Assembly: GCF_000420785.1 (NCBI RefSeq)
Contig: NZ_ATVP01000014.1
Coordinates: 1-51,846, forward strand
Origin: Streptococcus hyovaginalis DSM 12219
GTDB lineage: Bacteria > Bacillota > Bacilli > Lactobacillales > Streptococcaceae
DNA: 51,846 bases
Direction of reading: 5' to 3'
Shown here piece after piece: positions 11,716 through 23,597 of the stretch. Under the pieces are notes generated by a model. It saw nothing but the letters and a program-made list of their open reading frames with translations. It ran no database searches and was not told the origin of the DNA. A program made the position numbers and the translations under genes. The number at the start of each line of letters is the position of its first letter. The first letter of the stretch is position 1.

Positions 11716-12465
11716 TTACAAGCCACCAAAGCGGCGATGGCGGCGATTATAGTCTGATATGGCTTCTTTTAGAGCTTGCTGATCAAAATCTGGCCAAAGT
11801 GTATCTGTGAAATAAAGCTCACTATAAGCTGATTGCCAAGGTAAAAAATTGCTGAGACGTAACTCCCCACTCGTACGAATCACCAGATCAGGATCACGAT
11901 AGAGGTAAGGGAGGTGACTGGTCATGAGATGTCCTGAAATCAAATCCTCTGTGATATCTCCCGGATTTAAACGTGCATCTAGAACATCCTGAGCTAGTTC
12001 TCTCATCGTATCGACCAGCTCTGCACGTCCGCCATAGTTCAAAGCAAAATTGAGAACCAGACCAGAATTATGTTTGGTTTGTTCTAGAGCTTTTTCGAGA
12101 GCTTTCTGCGTTTCCTGAGGGAGACGAGACTGATCCCCAATCATTTGAATTCTGACCTTATTTTTGTCCAATTCCGGGACGTACTTGTCAAAAAATTCTA
12201 CTGGAAGATTCATGATAAAGTTGACTTCGTCATCAGGACGTGACCAGTTTTCTGTTGAAAAGGCGTAAACCGTTAGAACTTTCACCCCAAGATCCGAAGC
12301 GGCAATCGTCACTTTTTGTAAAGCATCCATACCAGCCTTGTGCCCCATGATACGTGGCTGCAGACGCTTTTTGGCCCAACGCCCATTTCCATCCATGATG
12401 ATCCCGATATGATTTGGAATCTTATCAAAAATAAGCTCTTTCCTTTTACGTTTCAATCCAAACAT
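11716..12465 (-). CDS. uppS: Undecaprenyl diphosphate synthase (cis-prenyltransferase)
   Basis: A 249-residue soluble enzyme that adds isopentenyl units to farnesyl diphosphate to make the C55 lipid carrier for peptidoglycan and wall polymers. The diagnostic N-terminal motif HIGIIMDGNGRWAKKR carries the catalytic aspartate. The family C-terminal motif is also present as DLVIRTSGELRLSNFLPWQ. It is first in the uppS-cdsA-rseP cluster and is preceded by a promoter in the gap to yajC. The ATG at 12465 follows AAAGGAAAAAAC. Confidence 0.97.
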   Translation of the reverse strand: MFGLKRKRKELIFDKIPNHIGIIMDGNGRWAKKRLQPRIMGHKAGMDALQKVTIAASDLGVKVLTVYAFSTENWSRPDDEVNFIMNLPVEFFDKYVPELDKNKVRIQMIGDQSRLPQETQKALEKALEQTKHNSGLVLNFALNYGGRAELVDTMRELAQDVLDARLNPGDITEDLISGHLMTSHLPYLYRDPDLVIRTSGELRLSNFLPWQSAYSELYFTDTLWPDFDQQALKEAISDYNRRHRRFGGL

Positions 12466-12888
12466 GTTTTTTCCTTTATCACAGTATAATCATACCTATT
12501 TTACCACAAGTATAGAGGAATTCACCACGGTTTATACCTCTAACAAACAATCTTTTCTGCCTTCTAACAAAGAAAAGGCGCGAGAAAGAACCCCACTCAT
12601 CAATAAAATATCACTTGTCCTCCGAATCAACTCCAAAGATGCCTCAGCCATTGGAGACTGAAATCTAGAAGGAACAGAGTTTGTTTTAATTCGTATAAAT
12701 CCAGATCAGAATAGAAATCACAAGGCTATGTTATCCCTGACTTTTCACAGTCCCCCATACTTTGAGATAAATTCTAGGTAACTTTATTCCCAAGATAATA
12801 CCGAAGTCAAGCCCTGTTTCTCCTTATTTAGTTAGTAAAAAAATTTACTAAACTTGTTTAATTAGAATTTTTGCTAATCCAACAATAT
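12466..12888. other. Intergenic stretch between yajC and uppS
   Basis: No supported gene; short plus-strand frames here lack ribosome binding sites and family features. The uppS promoter lies at its left end and the yajC terminator at its right end. An 8-bp inverted repeat TTAGTAAA / TTTACTAA (12832-12851, loop AAAA) lies in between, with no assigned role. Confidence 0.6.
12498..12506 (-). promoter_or_regulatory. Extended -10 promoter of the uppS operon
   Basis: Minus-strand TGGTAAAAT fits TGN plus a -10 element about 33 bases before the uppS ATG. An alternative -10, TATACT, lies at 12483-12488. The -35 region is weak for both, so which is used is uncertain. Confidence 0.45.
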
Positions 12889-12913
12889 AAGACTGGACAT
12901 AATGTCCAGTCTT
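12889..12913 (-). terminator. yajC terminator (perfect 11-bp hairpin)
   Basis: Perfect arms AAGACTGGACA / TGTCCAGTCTT with a 3-base loop begin inside the yajC stop codon. The following minus-strand run is only TATATTGTTGG, so the U-tract is poor and termination may be incomplete. Confidence 0.55.
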
Positions 12914-13253
12914 AACTAGGTTCGACGGCAGAATCCTCTGAAATGTTGGTCGTAATAGCAGACTCATCAACTAAACCAACCTCACCTGGGATATCACCAA
13001 CTTTTGTCACAACACGTTTGATTGCGGATAATTCAAAAGTCAAGTAAACACCATCCACATCCAAAACAATTTTTTGTTCAGCTTGATTAACCTCATCGAC
13101 CAAGCCATAAAGGCCACCGATGGTAACCACTTCATCACCTTTAGTAAGAGCATTCATTTGATTTTGGCGCTCTTGTGCCGCTTTTTTTTGCTGACGGGTT
13201 GTAAAATACATCATCCCTGCCATAACAACAACCATAATTAGTAATGTTGGCAT
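12912..13253 (-). CDS. yajC: Preprotein translocase accessory subunit YajC
   Basis: A 113-residue single-pass membrane protein associated with SecDF-YidC. It has one N-terminal membrane helix (PTLLIMVVVMAGMMYF), then a charged QQKKAAQERQNQMNAL segment, the family-typical KGDEVVTIGGLYG turn, and a small beta domain. I chose the ATG at 13253 rather than the longest frame (13313) because GGAGGAGG lies 4-11 bases before it. It has its own promoter. The acidic C-terminal tail is not conserved in the family. Confidence 0.92.
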   Translation of the reverse strand: MPTLLIMVVVMAGMMYFTTRQQKKAAQERQNQMNALTKGDEVVTIGGLYGLVDEVNQAEQKIVLDVDGVYLTFELSAIKRVVTKVGDIPGEVGLVDESAITTNISEDSAVEPS

Positions 13254-13284
13254 TAGTTCCTCCTCCAAAGATATGTTACTTATC

Positions 13285-13313
13285 ATTATAGTAAAAAAAG
13301 AGCCAACAAACAA
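13285..13313 (-). promoter_or_regulatory. yajC promoter nested in the upstream terminator
   Basis: Minus-strand TTGTTT (13308-13313) and TATAAT (13285-13290) are spaced by 17 bases. The -35 lies in the loop of the thioredoxin-like gene's terminator, and the -10 abuts its U-tract. Confidence 0.7.
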
Positions 13314-13323
13314 GGTTAGCTCT
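13293..13323 (-). terminator. Terminator of the thioredoxin-like gene
   Basis: Minus-strand arms AGAGCTAAC / GTTGGCTCT (one U-G pair) are followed by seven T residues. It lies about 30 bases past the gene's stop. Confidence 0.8.
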
Positions 13324-13351
13324 GCTATTTCCTTAAAATCCGCCTAAAGTC

Positions 13352-13687
13352 TTAGCCAATAAAATCTAGAATGGCTTCTTCAGAAAGTGATGAGTCACAG
13401 ACCACACAGACCTGACCCTTTTCAGCTACCAAAAGACCTGGGACGGTTTTGATAACGTACTTATCACGAAAGGCTTGAATAGCTTCTATTTGTGAAAAAT
13501 CTTCTGAATGAAGGTAGTCGACAGAAAGATGATTTGCCTTGGAGACATTTGTCAATTTGGGTTCAAAGCGTTGGCAATAGCGGCAGGTTGGACGACCAAC
13601 AAAAAGAATGACTTTTTCTCGATTCTGGATGGCATCTTCAGCCGCTACAGCTGAGATAAGGTTAAAAGCTGATGCAAACTCTGACAT
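13352..13687 (-). CDS. Thioredoxin-fold protein, bacteriocin transport accessory type
   Basis: A 111-residue protein with a thioredoxin-like core: a beta strand KVILFVGRPTCRYCQRFEP with a CRYC redox pair, and a cis-proline loop TVPGLLV further on. Small stand-alone proteins like this are often annotated as bacteriocin transport accessory proteins or thioredoxin family proteins in streptococci. No signal peptide is visible, so it is probably cytoplasmic. No bacteriocin gene lies nearby, so that label is only a family name. It has its own -35/-10 promoter and terminator and is monocistronic. The redox role is inferred. Confidence 0.8.
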   Translation of the reverse strand: MSEFASAFNLISAVAAEDAIQNREKVILFVGRPTCRYCQRFEPKLTNVSKANHLSVDYLHSEDFSQIEAIQAFRDKYVIKTVPGLLVAEKGQVCVVCDSSLSEEAILDFIG

Positions 13688-13718
13688 AAGAAATCCTCAC
13701 TTTTGTTCATTTCTTCTT

Positions 13719-13747
13719 ATTTTACACTTTAAAAAGAAGAGATTCAA
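13719..13747 (-). promoter_or_regulatory. Promoter of the thioredoxin-like gene
   Basis: Minus-strand TTGAAT (13742-13747) and TAAAAT (13719-13724) with a 17-base spacer, about 32 bases before the ATG, which follows GTGAGGATTTCTT. Confidence 0.65.
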
Positions 13748-13943
13748 TCATCTGAAATAAGTCCGGGTAGCGTCTAAACAACTTCTTCTCCAACTTGTGG
13801 GATTGATTGACTGTTTGTATCTATCCTAATCGTATTGTCCTTTGATAAGAACCAATCATCCCATCCTCTCTAGCCAAAAGGGCTGGCTTAATGGTCAACC
13901 CCGACCTATGGGATTCTTTTTGACCCCACTATGAAAACGTCAA

Positions 13944-14939
13944 TTAGTCATCATAACCATGAGGGTGACTTGAATGCCATGCCCAAGCAGTTTCGATGAT
14001 TTTCTCGATATTATCAAATTGTGGTTTCCAGCCGAGAATATCACGCGCCTTACTTGATTCTGCGATAAGACTGTCCGGATCGCCAGGACGCCGCTCAGCC
14101 ATCTCAAGTGGGATTTCCTTGCCTGTCACACGACGGGCTGCTTCAACGATTTCAAGGTTTGAGAAACCTGTGGAAGAACCCAGGTTAAAGGCTGTTGATT
14201 CATTGCCTTCGCGGAGGTATTTAACCGCTAAAAGGTGGGCATCAGCCAAGTCAAAGGGATGCACATAGTCACGGACATTGGTACCGTCTTTGGTATCATA
14301 ATCTGAACCAAAGATAGCAATTTTATCACGTTGACCAAGAGCCACTTGAAGAACAATCGGCAAGAGATGGGTCTCTGGACGATGATCCTCTCCGATAGAA
14401 CCATCTGGCTTGTCACCCGCAACATTGAAGTAGCGAAGCGGTACAAACTTAATCCCATAAGCCTGATCAGCCCATTTCATGATAGTTTCCATCATAAGCT
14501 TACTTTCGCCGTAAGGATTGATGGGCTTTTGTGGGGTCGTTTCTTTAATGGGCAACTCTTCTGGAATACCGTAGGTAGCAGCTGTCGATGAAAAGACGAT
14601 TTTCTTAACCCCTGCTTCATTCATGACTTCTAGAAGCTTAACCATACCGACCGTATTATTGTCAAAATATTTCAAAGGATCTGCCATGGATTCTGCTACC
14701 AAAGAGTAGGCTGCAAAGTGAATAATGGCATCGACGTCAGGATTTTCCTTAAAAACTTGACGCATAAATCCTTGATCTGCCAAATCGCCTTCATAAAACT
14801 TAGCTTTTGGATGCACCGCCGCACGGTGTCCTGTTACCAAATTATCAACAACAACTACCGTCTCATCTGTTGTCTCCACCAAACGGTCAACCATGTGTGA
14901 GCCGATATAACCTGCTCCACCTAATACTAAAATTCCCAT
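13944..14939 (-). CDS. galE: UDP-glucose 4-epimerase
   Basis: A 331-residue short-chain dehydrogenase-family enzyme that interconverts UDP-galactose and UDP-glucose, closing the Leloir pathway. The NAD-binding GGAGYIGSH motif is at residues 7-15, and the YxxxK catalytic pair is in NPYGESKLM with STAATYG before it. It is last in galK-galT-galE and lies 14 bases after galT. TAGGAGAAG precedes the ATG. Downstream hairpins lack a convincing U-tract, so its terminator is not identified. Confidence 0.97.
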   Translation of the reverse strand: MGILVLGGAGYIGSHMVDRLVETTDETVVVVDNLVTGHRAAVHPKAKFYEGDLADQGFMRQVFKENPDVDAIIHFAAYSLVAESMADPLKYFDNNTVGMVKLLEVMNEAGVKKIVFSSTAATYGIPEELPIKETTPQKPINPYGESKLMMETIMKWADQAYGIKFVPLRYFNVAGDKPDGSIGEDHRPETHLLPIVLQVALGQRDKIAIFGSDYDTKDGTNVRDYVHPFDLADAHLLAVKYLREGNESTAFNLGSSTGFSNLEIVEAARRVTGKEIPLEMAERRPGDPDSLIAESSKARDILGWKPQFDNIEKIIETAWAWHSSHPHGYDD

Positions 14940-14953
14940 CTTCTCCTAACTTT

Positions 14954-16420
14954 CTAGGCTTCTGCCAATCCAATACTTTCCACAAAGCGCATAAAATCAA
15001 CTTGATTTTTATAAACTCCTGCATCTTCCAAAACGCGAGCAAAGGTTTGTCCCACTGCTTGACGAACAAAATCCTGTACATTGTTTTGACTGATTTCAGG
15101 ATGAGCTAAGCGAATCTGTTCAGCCCAATCTTTGTGATAATCTGCCATTTCATTGTACTGGTTGAGAAGGTATTTTTCAACTTCTAGGAGTTCTTTTTTG
15201 AGTCTTGGTGGCAAAATGGCTAAGCCCATGACTTCAATCAAGCCAATATTTTCTTTTTTAATGTGTTGCACATCCGCATGTGGATGATAAACGCCGTCAG
15301 GGTGCTCTTGTGACGTGTGATTATCTCGCAAAACCAAGTCCAATTGGTATCGACCCGCCTTTTTGCGAGCAATGGGCGTAACGGTATGATGTGGCGTGTC
15401 CCCTGTATAAGCCATAATATCGGCATCGACATCACTATAGTCACGCCATGCCAAGCGAATGGCTTCTGCTAAATTTACCAACTCATCCTTGTCATCAGCC
15501 GTCAAACGCAAAACAGACATAGGCCAGTTTACAATACCAGCTTCAATCCCTTCAAATCCCTTAAACCTAAAACTCTTGATGATATCCGCCTTTTCCATGG
15601 GAAAAACATGGCGACCTGCTTGATAGTGATTATGGGTCAAAATAGAACCGCCAACAATAGGTAAATCCGCATTGGAACCGACAAAATAGCCTGGCAAGAG
15701 ATCGACAATAGCTAGGAGTTGCTCAAAAGTTTTCTGGCTAATAACCATAGGCACATGCTCGGTATTTAAGACGATACTGTGCTCATTAAAGTAGGCATAC
15801 GGAGAATACTGAAAGCCCCATGTTTCATCACCTAAGGGGAGACGAATGATGCGGTGATTGGCACGCGCAGGATGGTCAACTCGTCCTTGATAGCCCTCAT
15901 TTTCCATACAAAGCTGACACTTGGGATAGCTAGAGGCTACCATGCTTTTAGCTGCTGCGATGGCTTTAGGATCCTTCTCAGGTTTTGATAGGTTAATGGT
16001 GATTTCTAACTCTCCATATGGAGAGGCTGTTGTAAAAGCGACATTTTTAGCAATAGCTGCCAGTTTAATGTAGTCATTTTTTTGAGAAAGGGCATAAAAA
16101 TCCGCAATAGCTTCTTCTGGTGAGCTCTGATAAATTTCCCAAAAGTCTCTGTTGATCTTGCTAGGAAGAGGGGTGATGAGATTCATCAACTCTGCCCCTA
16201 AACAGTCTCTTTCTTCAAATAGGGCACCTACTTTGCCATTTGCCACTGCCAAATCTACCAACTCTTCTTTCAACTCAATCAAGGTCTCTGACTGGGTCTC
16301 TGGATTGCCACTAGCCTCACCGATAAGGGCTAGGACACGATTAAAGAGGTAAGTCCGATCCATTTCAGTATAAGCACTGCTTGCAATAACCTTGGCGATA
16401 AATTGATCAATCAGTTTCAT
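14954..16420 (-). CDS. galT: Galactose-1-phosphate uridylyltransferase, Firmicutes (class II) type
   Basis: A 488-residue enzyme that swaps UMP between UDP-glucose and galactose-1-phosphate. The length, about 490, fits the long Firmicutes class rather than the 350-residue HIT-type E. coli enzyme. Family segments such as [20 protein letters not shown] and [16 protein letters not shown] are present. It starts 3 bases after the galK stop, so translation is probably coupled, and it is followed by galE. No frameshift or truncation is seen. Confidence 0.96.
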   Translation of the reverse strand: MKLIDQFIAKVIASSAYTEMDRTYLFNRVLALIGEASGNPETQSETLIELKEELVDLAVANGKVGALFEERDCLGAELMNLITPLPSKINRDFWEIYQSSPEEAIADFYALSQKNDYIKLAAIAKNVAFTTASPYGELEITINLSKPEKDPKAIAAAKSMVASSYPKCQLCMENEGYQGRVDHPARANHRIIRLPLGDETWGFQYSPYAYFNEHSIVLNTEHVPMVISQKTFEQLLAIVDLLPGYFVGSNADLPIVGGSILTHNHYQAGRHVFPMEKADIIKSFRFKGFEGIEAGIVNWPMSVLRLTADDKDELVNLAEAIRLAWRDYSDVDADIMAYTGDTPHHTVTPIARKKAGRYQLDLVLRDNHTSQEHPDGVYHPHADVQHIKKENIGLIEVMGLAILPPRLKKELLEVEKYLLNQYNEMADYHKDWAEQIRLAHPEISQNNVQDFVRQAVGQTFARVLEDAGVYKNQVDFMRFVESIGLAEA

Positions 16421-16423
16421 AAC

Positions 16424-17596
16424 TTATTTTCTCTCTAGGACATGTGAACCGCCCGCAATTTCAGCAATATAGAAATCTGGGTCATAACCAACAACTTCTC
16501 GATAAGTTTTTCCGACAGTTTCTTTAAAGGTGTCCACCTTGTCTTTGGCAACAATAGCGATACCGCAACCACCAAAACCTGCCCCAGTCATGCGAGCCCC
16601 CAAGACACCTTCTTGTTCCCAGGCAAGGTGGGCTAAAGTATCCAATTCTAGCCCTGTAACTTCATAGTCGTGCTCAAGAGACACATGAGAAGCATTAAGT
16701 AAGCGTCCGAAAGTTTCCAAATCTCCTGATACAAGGGCTTCTTTAGCACGAAAGGTTCTTTGATTTTCCAAAACAGCATGGCGGGCACGTTTGAGCCGTT
16801 TCTCGTCTTTGATAAGGTAAGCATACTGATCAAATGTGTCTGCATCTAATTCTCCCAGAGTATTAATACTTAGTCCTTCGTTTAGTTCTTCTACTGCTTT
16901 TTCACATTCCGAACGGCGCTCATTATACTTAGAATCCGCCAGTTCACGGCGTTTATTGGTATTCATAATGACTATGACATGGTCTCCCAAATCAAGGGGA
17001 ACCAATTCGTAGTCAAGCGTATTGGTATCCAAGTAAATGGCTTGTTTGTCCGCTCCCATACCAATGGCAAACTGGTCCATGATACCTGAATTAACCCCAA
17101 TGAAGTCATTTTCCGTTTGTTTACCAATTTTGACTAAATCGAGACGATCTAGTTTAAGATTAAAGAGTTCTTCAAGGACAATTCCTGTCAAAAGTTCTAA
17201 GGAAGCTGATGATGATAAGCCAGCACCATTTGGAATATTTCCGTTGACATAGAGATCAAAGCCAGTATCAATCGTGTGACCGGCTTCTTGTAAGAACTTG
17301 ATCACGCCCTTAGGATAGTTGGCCCAAGCATCTGCTGGATCAAAGGTTAGATGATCCAAACTGACGTCAATAATGCCTAAATCATCAAAATTGGCTGAGT
17401 AAAAACGCAAAGTCTTGTCATCGCGCTTTCGAGCTGCGCCGTAAGTTCCCAGGGTAATAGCAGCTGGAAAAACGTGACCACCATTATAGTCGGTGTGCTC
17501 ACCAATCAGATTGATCCGACCTGGTGAAAAGAAAGTGGCATCTGCTTGACTTCCAAAAACAGCCACAAAAGCTTGCTTTAAATCTTGTGATTCCAT
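16424..17596 (-). CDS. galK: Galactokinase
   Basis: A 390-residue GHMP kinase that phosphorylates alpha-galactose at C1. The galactokinase signature [19 protein letters not shown] is near residue 26, the ATP-binding GHMP loop [14 protein letters not shown] near residue 130, and the third motif [16 protein letters not shown] near residue 335. It is first in the galKTE operon and is read from a -35/-10 promoter in the gap to divergent galR. AAGGAGACTTTTAC precedes the ATG. Confidence 0.97.
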   Translation of the reverse strand: MESQDLKQAFVAVFGSQADATFFSPGRINLIGEHTDYNGGHVFPAAITLGTYGAARKRDDKTLRFYSANFDDLGIIDVSLDHLTFDPADAWANYPKGVIKFLQEAGHTIDTGFDLYVNGNIPNGAGLSSSASLELLTGIVLEELFNLKLDRLDLVKIGKQTENDFIGVNSGIMDQFAIGMGADKQAIYLDTNTLDYELVPLDLGDHVIVIMNTNKRRELADSKYNERRSECEKAVEELNEGLSINTLGELDADTFDQYAYLIKDEKRLKRARHAVLENQRTFRAKEALVSGDLETFGRLLNASHVSLEHDYEVTGLELDTLAHLAWEQEGVLGARMTGAGFGGCGIAIVAKDKVDTFKETVGKTYREVVGYDPDFYIAEIAGGSHVLERK

Positions 17597-17628
17597 GTAA
17601 AAGTCTCCTTTTTTGATTTCTTGATTTT

Positions 17629-17657
17629 ATTGTAATGCTCCATTTTATTAACTGCAA
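17629..17657 (-). promoter_or_regulatory. galKTE promoter
   Basis: Minus-strand TTGCAG (17652-17657) and TACAAT (17629-17634) with an exact 17-base spacer. The putative GalR operator lies immediately upstream of the -35. Confidence 0.75.
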
Positions 17658-17660
17658 TAG

Positions 17661-18734
<1,074 letters not shown>

Positions 18735-18763
18735 AAACATATTTACTCTCTGCTCAATAAGCT

Positions 18764-18796
18764 AACTTTCTGAAATCACTATCAGGAAGTTTTTTC
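18764..18796 (+). terminator. galR terminator
   Basis: AACTTTCTGA / TCAGGAAGTT form a 10-bp stem with one mismatch, followed by TTTTTT. It lies about 30 bases past the galR stop. Confidence 0.65.
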
Positions 18797-18820
18797 TTAG
18801 AGAAGAAATCATAAGCTCCT

Positions 18821-20528
<1,708 letters not shown>

Positions 20529-20550
20529 CTGTTTTCTTAGGGGTTAATCA

Positions 20551-21684
20551 TTAGCGAATAGCTTGTTCGGTATCCTTATCAAAGAAGTGTCCTTTAGCAA
20601 CATTAAAGGTCAAGACAATACTTTCACCTGGATTATGGAAATCACGCGCATCTACACGAGAAGCGAACTCTGTGTTGCCGTGTTTGACGTAGAGCATGGT
20701 CTCCGCACCAAGTAATTCTGAAACAAGGACTTGTGCTGTCACATTGGCATTTGGATAAGTATCGTGAACGATTTGTTTACTGGAAATATCCTCAGGGCGA
20801 ATACCAAAGGTGACTTCTTTTCCAAGATAACCCTTGTCTTTCAAAATTTTAGCTTGACCTTGTGGGAGGGCAATATCGAGACCGTCAGCGTTGGTCAAGC
20901 GATCTTCATGCACCGTCACATCAAAGAAGTTCATGGCTGGACTTCCGATGAAGCCTGCAACAAATTTATTAGCTGGTAGATTGTAGAGCTCTTGCGGCGT
21001 TCCTACTTGCTCAATCTTACCAATCGTTCCATTTCCTTGAGGGTTTTTAGTGGCGCTCATAATGACGATACGATCCGCAAGTGTCATGGCTTCGGTCTGG
21101 TCATGTGTAACGTAGATGGTTGTAGAGCCGATACGTTGGTGAATCTTGGCAATTTCGGCACGCATAGACACACGAAGCTTAGCGTCCAAGTTTGATAAAG
21201 GTTCATCCATCAAGAAGACCTTAGCATCACGGACAATAGCACGTCCCATAGCAACACGTTGGCGTTGACCACCAGACAAGTCAGCTGGCTTACGCTCCAA
21301 AAACTCTGTCAAGCCGAGGATTTGCGCTGCTTCTTTGACACGCGTATCAATCTCTGCTTTTTGATATTTACGTAATTTAAGACCAAAAGCCATGTTGTCA
21401 TAGACGGTCATATGGGGATAAAGGGCATAGTTTTGGAAAACCATGGCAATATCACGATCTTTAGGGGATTTATCATTAACCACTTCCCCATCGATCTTGA
21501 ATTCGCCTTCTGAAATATCCTCGAGACCTGCAATCATACGAAGGGTAGTGGATTTTCCACAGCCTGAAGGACCGACAAAGACGATAAATTCCTTATCCTT
21601 GATGTCCAAGTTGAAATCTTCAACTGCGTAATGATCAGTGTTAGGGTATTTTTTATAGATGTGATTTAAGTTTAATTCAACCAT
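20551..21684 (-). CDS. msmK: Sugar ABC transporter ATPase MsmK
   Basis: A 377-residue ATP-binding subunit. Walker A GPSGCGKST is at 38-46, the signature is LSGGQRQRVAMGRAI, Walker B is VFLMDEPLSNLDAK, and a regulatory TOBE/OB region fills about 245-377. Such MalK/UgpC-type subunits power several carbohydrate ABC importers; in streptococci MsmK is known to be shared between transporters. No permease or binding protein is nearby, so it must serve transporters encoded elsewhere. A cre site and a -10 precede it. It is probably cotranscribed with dexB. Confidence 0.95.
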   Translation of the reverse strand: MVELNLNHIYKKYPNTDHYAVEDFNLDIKDKEFIVFVGPSGCGKSTTLRMIAGLEDISEGEFKIDGEVVNDKSPKDRDIAMVFQNYALYPHMTVYDNMAFGLKLRKYQKAEIDTRVKEAAQILGLTEFLERKPADLSGGQRQRVAMGRAIVRDAKVFLMDEPLSNLDAKLRVSMRAEIAKIHQRIGSTTIYVTHDQTEAMTLADRIVIMSATKNPQGNGTIGKIEQVGTPQELYNLPANKFVAGFIGSPAMNFFDVTVHEDRLTNADGLDIALPQGQAKILKDKGYLGKEVTFGIRPEDISSKQIVHDTYPNANVTAQVLVSELLGAETMLYVKHGNTEFASRVDARDFHNPGESIVLTFNVAKGHFFDKDTEQAIR

Positions 21685-21740
21685 TTTCTCTCCTTTGGCA
21701 AATCCTAAACAAAGCGCTTAGGTCATCATTTGATGTTTCT

Positions 21741-21746
21741 AGTATA
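21741..21746 (-). promoter_or_regulatory. msmK -10 element
   Basis: Minus-strand TATACT about 57 bases before the msmK ATG. The -35 (TTTTAT, 17 bases up) is weak and touches the cre site. Confidence 0.5.
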
Positions 21747-21750
21747 GCAA

Positions 21751-21764
21751 AGATAACGTTTTCA
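21751..21764 (-). promoter_or_regulatory. cre site of msmK-dexB
   Basis: Minus-strand TGAAAACGTTATCT matches 13 of 14 cre consensus positions and lies inside the promoter spacer. A second AAGCGCTT core lies about 40 bases downstream. Both fit CcpA repression. Confidence 0.65.
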
Positions 21765-21811
21765 TAAAACTGACAAGGTGACCAAAGTTTTCTGTGCAGT
21801 CTGCCCAAATC

Positions 21812-21835
21812 AAAAAACTGAGCCATGAACTCAGT
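21812..21835 (-). terminator. Terminator of the PucR-type regulator gene
   Basis: Minus-strand ACTGAG / CTCAGT stem with a 7-base loop, then TTTTTT. It starts at the stop codon. Confidence 0.75.
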
Positions 21836-22679
21836 CTTGTAAGATTATTAAATAAGCTAGAGCAAGGTCATCTAAGACTTTCAGATTGAGACCTGTAGCC
21901 TGATAAAACTTGTCCAAACGGTACTGGAGGGAATTGCGATGGATAAATAGACGCTGGGCCGTCTGTACCAGATTGCCCTGCTCCTGCCACAAAACAGTGA
22001 TCAAATCCCTGCTGTCCTTGACAGGAAGGATAGTTTCTAATAACTGTTCTCTTAAAGCCCCAGCTGACTCACTCGTCTCACCCGTCATAGCCCTTAGCAT
22101 CAAACGGGCAAAAGAGATGACTGGTTCTTCTTGCTCCAAAGCATGGTATTGCTGGCAGAGGCCATACTCCAAACGCCAATAAGTCGCCAGATCACGCTCC
22201 GTCAACGCAGACCAAGCTTTGCCGACATAAAAACTTAAGGCCAAGCCAAAATCACTTTCCAGCGTTACCAATAACTGACTTAAGCTTGTCTCGACAGAGT
22301 TCCCCAAATCTGGACTTAAAAGCAAGAGAGTCTGCTGCTTACCCAAGCTAGCAAGGGTAAGCAGATTGGGAAAGAGGTCCTTGAAGAAGTTCAGTAATTC
22401 GGAAGGCATGCTTCTTTGATGACCAATCAGAATCATTTGTCCCTCAGATAGAGAGAGGGGTAAGGCAGAATCTCCCTGAAAAAAAGATAGCCACGTATTA
22501 TCGGTGACCTCCCTTAGATGGGCCTCTGAAAAGTGGGATAATAAAAACCTCTCCCTATCTGTCAAGCTTGCTTTAGGAATATGGATATAGGCATGGTCTT
22601 CTGGTAAGACAAGAAAGTCAGCCCCGGCCACCGCCTCTGTGGATACAAGGGCATCTGGAAAAAGATCTCTCAGCTTCAT
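21831..22679 (-). CDS. PucR/CdaR-type helix-turn-helix regulator
   Basis: A 282-residue protein whose C-terminal 55 residues (LVQTAQRLFIHRNSLQYRLDKF) are a PucR-type helix-turn-helix, with the family-typical HRNSLQYRL recognition region. The N-terminal two thirds have no motif I can name and would hold the sensor. GGGAGG lies 7-12 bases before the ATG, which has its own extended -10 promoter. It sits between msmK and ecfT on the same strand, but its terminator and promoter make it monocistronic. Targets are unknown; control of msmK-dexB or of the ECF locus are both guesses. Confidence 0.75.
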   Translation of the reverse strand: MKLRDLFPDALVSTEAVAGADFLVLPEDHAYIHIPKASLTDRERFLLSHFSEAHLREVTDNTWLSFFQGDSALPLSLSEGQMILIGHQRSMPSELLNFFKDLFPNLLTLASLGKQQTLLLLSPDLGNSVETSLSQLLVTLESDFGLALSFYVGKAWSALTERDLATYWRLEYGLCQQYHALEQEEPVISFARLMLRAMTGETSESAGALREQLLETILPVKDSRDLITVLWQEQGNLVQTAQRLFIHRNSLQYRLDKFYQATGLNLKVLDDLALAYLIILQD

Positions 22680-22709
22680 AACATTCCTCCCGAGTAAAGC
22701 ATCACTAGG

Positions 22710-22718
22710 ATTATAGCA
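22710..22718 (-). promoter_or_regulatory. Extended -10 promoter of the PucR-type gene
   Basis: Minus-strand TGCTATAAT, about 30 bases before the ATG. No good -35 is seen. Confidence 0.6.
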
Positions 22719-22768
22719 CAGTTTTGAAAGCCATACATCTTCTCAAATCGCCTTCAAGAATAAATGCC

Positions 22769-23596
22769 CTAAAACGGATTATAGAAACGGCCATCGTTTA
22801 CCCAAAAGAGACTGATGGCAATGCCTACAATGACAATACTCAGGAGGACAATACCGCTATCCTGAGCTGTCCAAGGCCTAGCTTGGTACCAGGTTCGTTT
22901 CTTGTAACGTCCAAATCGGCGTAACTCCATGGCGGTTGAAATAGTTTCGATGCGCTCTAACGATGAAAAAATCAGCGGAGTGATGATTTGAATATTGCCT
23001 TTTATACGACTCATTAAAGGCGCCTTCTTAGATAACTCCAGTCCCCGTGCTTCTTGAGCTTTTCGGATAATGCCAAAATCTTCCTGCAAATCCGGTATAT
23101 AGCGCAATGTCAAACTGACTGCATAGGCAAAACGATAAGGCAGCCCTAGCTGATTAAGACTTGAAGCAAACTGACTAGGATGAGTAGTCAATAGGAAAAT
23201 AATTGCCAAAGGCAAGGTAGACACATACTTGATCCCAACGTTAAACAAGTAAAAAAGCTCTTCCAGAGTCAGATCATAGGCACCAGGACCATCGATTAGA
23301 ATCGTCTTTGAACCATACAAATCATTGCCATATTGGGGAGCAAAGAGATAAATCATGACAATATTGAGCAGTGCAAAAATCCCGACAAATACAAAAGCAA
23401 AAGAAATATCGCGCCACTTGATGCCTGCCTGATAAAACAGTAAAAGGGAAAACAAGCCGACCACTATCAAAAATCTCGTGTCATAACTGGTCATAACTGC
23501 AACGGAAACTAGAATAAAGAAGAGCAGTTTGCTGGTTCCAGAAAGCCGGTATAAAAAGCCACGGCCAGGTTGGTAACCTAACAAGCGATTCGCCAT
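22769..23596 (-). CDS. ECF transporter T component (CbiQ/EcfT family)
   Basis: A 275-residue membrane protein with about five hydrophobic helices. The two coupling motifs expected for EcfT are recognisable as AQEARGLEL near residue 188 and AMELRRFGR near residue 228; these contact the ATPase pair. It starts 1 base after the ATPase gene stop, with AGGGGG as ribosome binding site, so the two are translationally coupled. Together with the upstream S component it forms a dedicated (group I style) ECF importer. Confidence 0.9.
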   Translation of the reverse strand: MANRLLGYQPGRGFLYRLSGTSKLLFFILVSVAVMTSYDTRFLIVVGLFSLLLFYQAGIKWRDISFAFVFVGIFALLNIVMIYLFAPQYGNDLYGSKTILIDGPGAYDLTLEELFYLFNVGIKYVSTLPLAIIFLLTTHPSQFASSLNQLGLPYRFAYAVSLTLRYIPDLQEDFGIIRKAQEARGLELSKKAPLMSRIKGNIQIITPLIFSSLERIETISTAMELRRFGRYKKRTWYQARPWTAQDSGIVLLSIVIVGIAISLFWVNDGRFYNPF

Positions 23597-23597
23597 A

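Noticed and set aside
12464..12661. 65-codon plus-strand frame upstream of uppS
   Set aside because: It begins within the uppS start region, lacks a ribosome binding site and has no recognisable fold.
13352..13687. Bacteriocin locus suggested by the thioredoxin-like accessory protein
   Set aside because: No leader peptide, immunity or ABC exporter gene lies nearby; the name is only a family label.
13872..13925. Terminator after galE
   Set aside because: Two inverted repeats (AGCCA/TGGCT and GGTCAA/TTGACC) exist but neither is followed by a U-run on the minus strand.
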